This document shows positions 62,731 through 64,000 of a stretch of 64,000 nt of DNA, piece after piece. The number at the start of each line of letters is the position of its first letter. The stretch's first letter is position 1. Source of the stretch: Roseitalea sp. MMSF_3546 (lineage in GTDB: Bacteria > Pseudomonadota > Alphaproteobacteria > Rhizobiales > Rhizobiaceae); assembly GCF_030732865.1 (NCBI RefSeq), contig NZ_JASHKB010000004.1, forward strand, positions 120,696-184,695. Direction: 5' to 3'. The notes beneath the pieces are model-generated. The model was not told the origin of the DNA and did no database searches. It saw only the letters and a program-made list of their open reading frames with translations. The position numbers and the translations under genes are program-made.

Positions 62731-63150
62731 ATGAGACTGGTTCTGGACACAAACGTGATCGTTGCGGCATTCCGCAGCCGCAACGGGGCCAGCAATCTGC
62801 TGTTGCGGTTCGTTGACCGGGGCATGGTGACGCCGCTTTGTTCGACGGCGCTGTTTGTCGAGTATGAGGCGGTGCTGAGCCGCGAGAAAACTCGAAAGGC
62901 GACGGGCCATACCCTGGAGGATGTCGCGGGGGTCATGAGCGCGCTTGCCGCCGTTGCCGAGGGTGTCGATATTTCGTTTCGGACACGGCCCATGCTGGCC
63001 GATGCCGCCGATGAAATGGTGCTTGAGGCCGCCCTGAACGGCGGGGCCGAGGCCATCGTATCGCATAACGTCAAGGACTTCCGCCCGGCGCTCAAGCTGG
63101 GCGTGAGCATTGCAACACCGGGCGAGATCGTCAGGAGGCTGAACAGATGA
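62731..63150 (+). CDS. PIN-domain putative toxin (COG1569 type)
   Basis: A 139-residue PIN-domain protein of the group usually called putative toxin-antitoxin system toxin component, PIN family: Asp at MRLVLDTNVIVAA (residue 6), Glu-x3-Glu in VEYEAVLSREKT, and ADEMVLEAALNGGAEAIVSHNVKDF with the C-terminal acids. TTG 62722 is an alternative start, but ATG 62731 is preferred for the family N-terminus. It overlaps the next small gene by four bases. Confidence 0.9.
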   Translation: MRLVLDTNVIVAAFRSRNGASNLLLRFVDRGMVTPLCSTALFVEYEAVLSREKTRKATGHTLEDVAGVMSALAAVAEGVDISFRTRPMLADAADEMVLEAALNGGAEAIVSHNVKDFRPALKLGVSIATPGEIVRRLNR

Positions 63151-63407
63151 CGCAGAGCCAACGCTCCAAGTACCCCCTGCAACTGCCGCAGTCGCTCAAA
63201 GAGACCGCGGCGCGTCTGGCACAAGAGGATGGTGTGTCGCTCAATCAGTGGATCGTCTCTGCGGTCGCGCAGAAAATCGGCGCCGTGGAGACGGCCGACG
63301 ATTTCCTCAAAGCGCGTGCCGGCACGGCCAAGCGCGGCGATCTGACAAGGCTTCTGGATCGTGTACCGGACGTGCCGCCCGCGCCCGAGGATGCCATCAA
63401 GGACTGA
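63147..63407 (+). CDS. Ribbon-helix-helix antitoxin (HicB-like)
   Basis: An 86-residue protein with a ribbon-helix-helix core: YPLQLPQSLKETAARLAQED then GVSLNQWIVSAVAQKIG. This is the pattern of DNA-binding HicB-type antitoxins. The remaining residues would bind the toxin. In this pair the toxin gene comes first and they overlap by four bases (ATGA at 63147-63150). Confidence 0.85.
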   Translation: MTQSQRSKYPLQLPQSLKETAARLAQEDGVSLNQWIVSAVAQKIGAVETADDFLKARAGTAKRGDLTRLLDRVPDVPPAPEDAIKD

Positions 63408-63566
63408 TCGAACGCAGACCTGCATGACCCGCGCCACCCATTACGCCCGGTCCTGGTCCGACAATGAGAGCGAGGCGTGCGTCGATGATCGGCCTTGAGG
63501 ACGACACCTCGATGAGCGGCTCTGGTCAAGATGGGCGCGATGCAGGTTCGCGTGCGGTCGCCCGAC

Positions 63567-63824
63567 CTATCGCCTGGTAAGCGCGTCGGTCGCGCGCATG
63601 CGGACACCGGGGCCGGCCGTATCATCGGCGTCGATGAAGATGATGCCTGCCCTTTCCATTACCAGCCTGATCTCCTGCAGGGACTGGGTCCGGCTGGGTG
63701 GGACATCGTCGAAGCTTTCGAGCCTATTGATTGTATTCCGCGAAATGCCGGTGCGGCTACCGAGTTCGGCCGAACTCCAGTTGAGAAGGGCACGTCCCGC
63801 GCGGATTTGTCCACCAGTGATCAA
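63567..63824 (-). CDS. XRE-family helix-turn-helix repressor
   Basis: An 85-residue XRE regulator: MITGGQIRAGRALLNWSSAE then LGSRTGISRNTINRLESFDD is the helix-turn-helix of the Cro/CI fold. The remaining ~30 residues are a short tail, so it is a minimal repressor. It is divergent from the partial gene at the right edge and lies beside TTTGCAAA-type repeats, likely its own operator. Confidence 0.88.
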   Translation of the reverse strand: MITGGQIRAGRALLNWSSAELGSRTGISRNTINRLESFDDVPPSRTQSLQEIRLVMERAGIIFIDADDTAGPGVRMRATDALTRR

Positions 63825-63840
63825 ATTTTTGCCATATTAT

Positions 63841-63870
63841 ATTTGCAAATTGCAAAGTTACATTTGCAAA
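63841..63870. promoter_or_regulatory. TTTGCAAA repeat operator between the XRE gene and the edge gene
   Basis: ATTTGCAAAT at 63841-63850 is a perfect 10-bp palindrome, and ATTTGCAAA recurs at 63862-63870, spaced 21 bp start to start, two helical turns apart; TGCAAA also appears in between (63851-63856). It is next to the XRE start and 14 bp before the other gene's ATG, so it probably represses both. Confidence 0.6.
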
Positions 63871-63883
63871 CTGGAGACATCTT

Positions 63884-64000
63884 ATGGATCAGCGGATGCA
63901 CCAAGGCTTGACCACCGAACTCACCCACTTCACGGCACTCCGCCAGGAGCTGCTCAAGGCCCACCCCGATCTGGACGACGAAACGCTCGCCGACACGCTC
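63884..64000 (+). CDS. Partial hypothetical protein at the right edge
   Basis: A frame of 39 codons to the window end, MDQRMHQGLTTELTHFTALR, then a helical Leu/Glu/Asp pattern (ELLKAHPDLDDETLADTL). GGAG lies about 8 bp upstream of ATG 63884. It is divergent from the XRE repressor and shares its operator, so it is probably the regulated partner. No family can be named from the visible part. Confidence 0.6.
   Translation, partial: MDQRMHQGLTTELTHFTALRQELLKAHPDLDDETLADTL

Noticed and set aside
1..64000. CRISPR arrays, tRNA, rRNA, insertion sequences, replication origin
   Set aside because: No regular direct repeats with spacers, no clover-leaf-like or rRNA-like sequence and no transposase frame were seen when reading through the window.

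Overview
The window is high-GC DNA from an alphaproteobacterium, most probably Hyphomicrobiales (Rhizobiales). The best evidence is the left end: a DUF5330 protein, SufE, a DUF6456 protein, a DnaA-C-terminal-like helix-turn-helix protein and a Ros/MucR regulator lie together in the arrangement I know from that order. Genus cannot be fixed from sequence alone. The Mrp-type antiporter and TRAP transporter would suit a salty or marine habitat, but that is inference. I saw no rRNA, tRNA, CRISPR array or insertion sequence.

Layout. 1-4.3 kb: core genes with mucR. 4.3-9.1 kb: an mrpABCD sodium/proton antiporter operon with no E, F or G genes at its end. 9.3-21.4 kb: mostly single housekeeping and stress genes: msrB, a glutathione transferase, oligopeptidase B, a diheme cytochrome c, a cytochrome c', sodB with a clear terminator, an aminotransferase, a haloacid dehalogenase, an L,D-transpeptidase, a HerA-like ATPase, a DUF2267-like protein and a Tat-exported right-handed repeat protein. 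21.4-22.1 kb: a HigBA-like toxin-antitoxin pair. 22.1-33.6 kb: an exopolysaccharide cluster read leftward: chain-length/ATPase protein, priming sugar transferase, flippase, glycosyltransferase, polymerase/ligase, two glycosyltransferases and a phosphomannomutase. It sits below a long AT-rich leader. 34.1-38.7 kb: aldo/keto reductase, CPBP protease, methyltransferase, GlsB-like and universal stress proteins.

38.8-47.3 kb: a catabolic island. An acyl-CoA ligase, a thiolase-fold protein without thiolase catalytic residues and a DUF35 zinc-ribbon protein fused to a degenerate SDR form one overlapping operon. A MarR-type regulator diverges from it, and an active SDR and a DctPQM TRAP transporter follow. 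The likely job is uptake and CoA-dependent breakdown of an unknown organic acid. 47.4-50.4 kb: small envelope and membrane proteins and a DUF1127 protein. 51-57.3 kb: a sugar-acid operon: enolase-superfamily dehydratase, SDR, arabinose-type ABC transporter and a GntR regulator.

57.5-64 kb: an accessory island. It carries four PIN-toxin/antitoxin pairs of VapBC type (two Phd-like and one AbrB-like on the plus strand, one Phd-like on the minus strand), a fifth PIN toxin with a ribbon-helix-helix partner, and an XRE repressor with a repeated TTTGCAAA-type operator facing a gene cut by the window edge. Broken pieces of a DUF1127 gene head lie between the modules.

The least ordinary items are the DUF35 to pseudo-SDR fusion paired with a non-canonical thiolase, the toxin-antitoxin array with its DUF1127 relics, and the Mrp locus without EFG.
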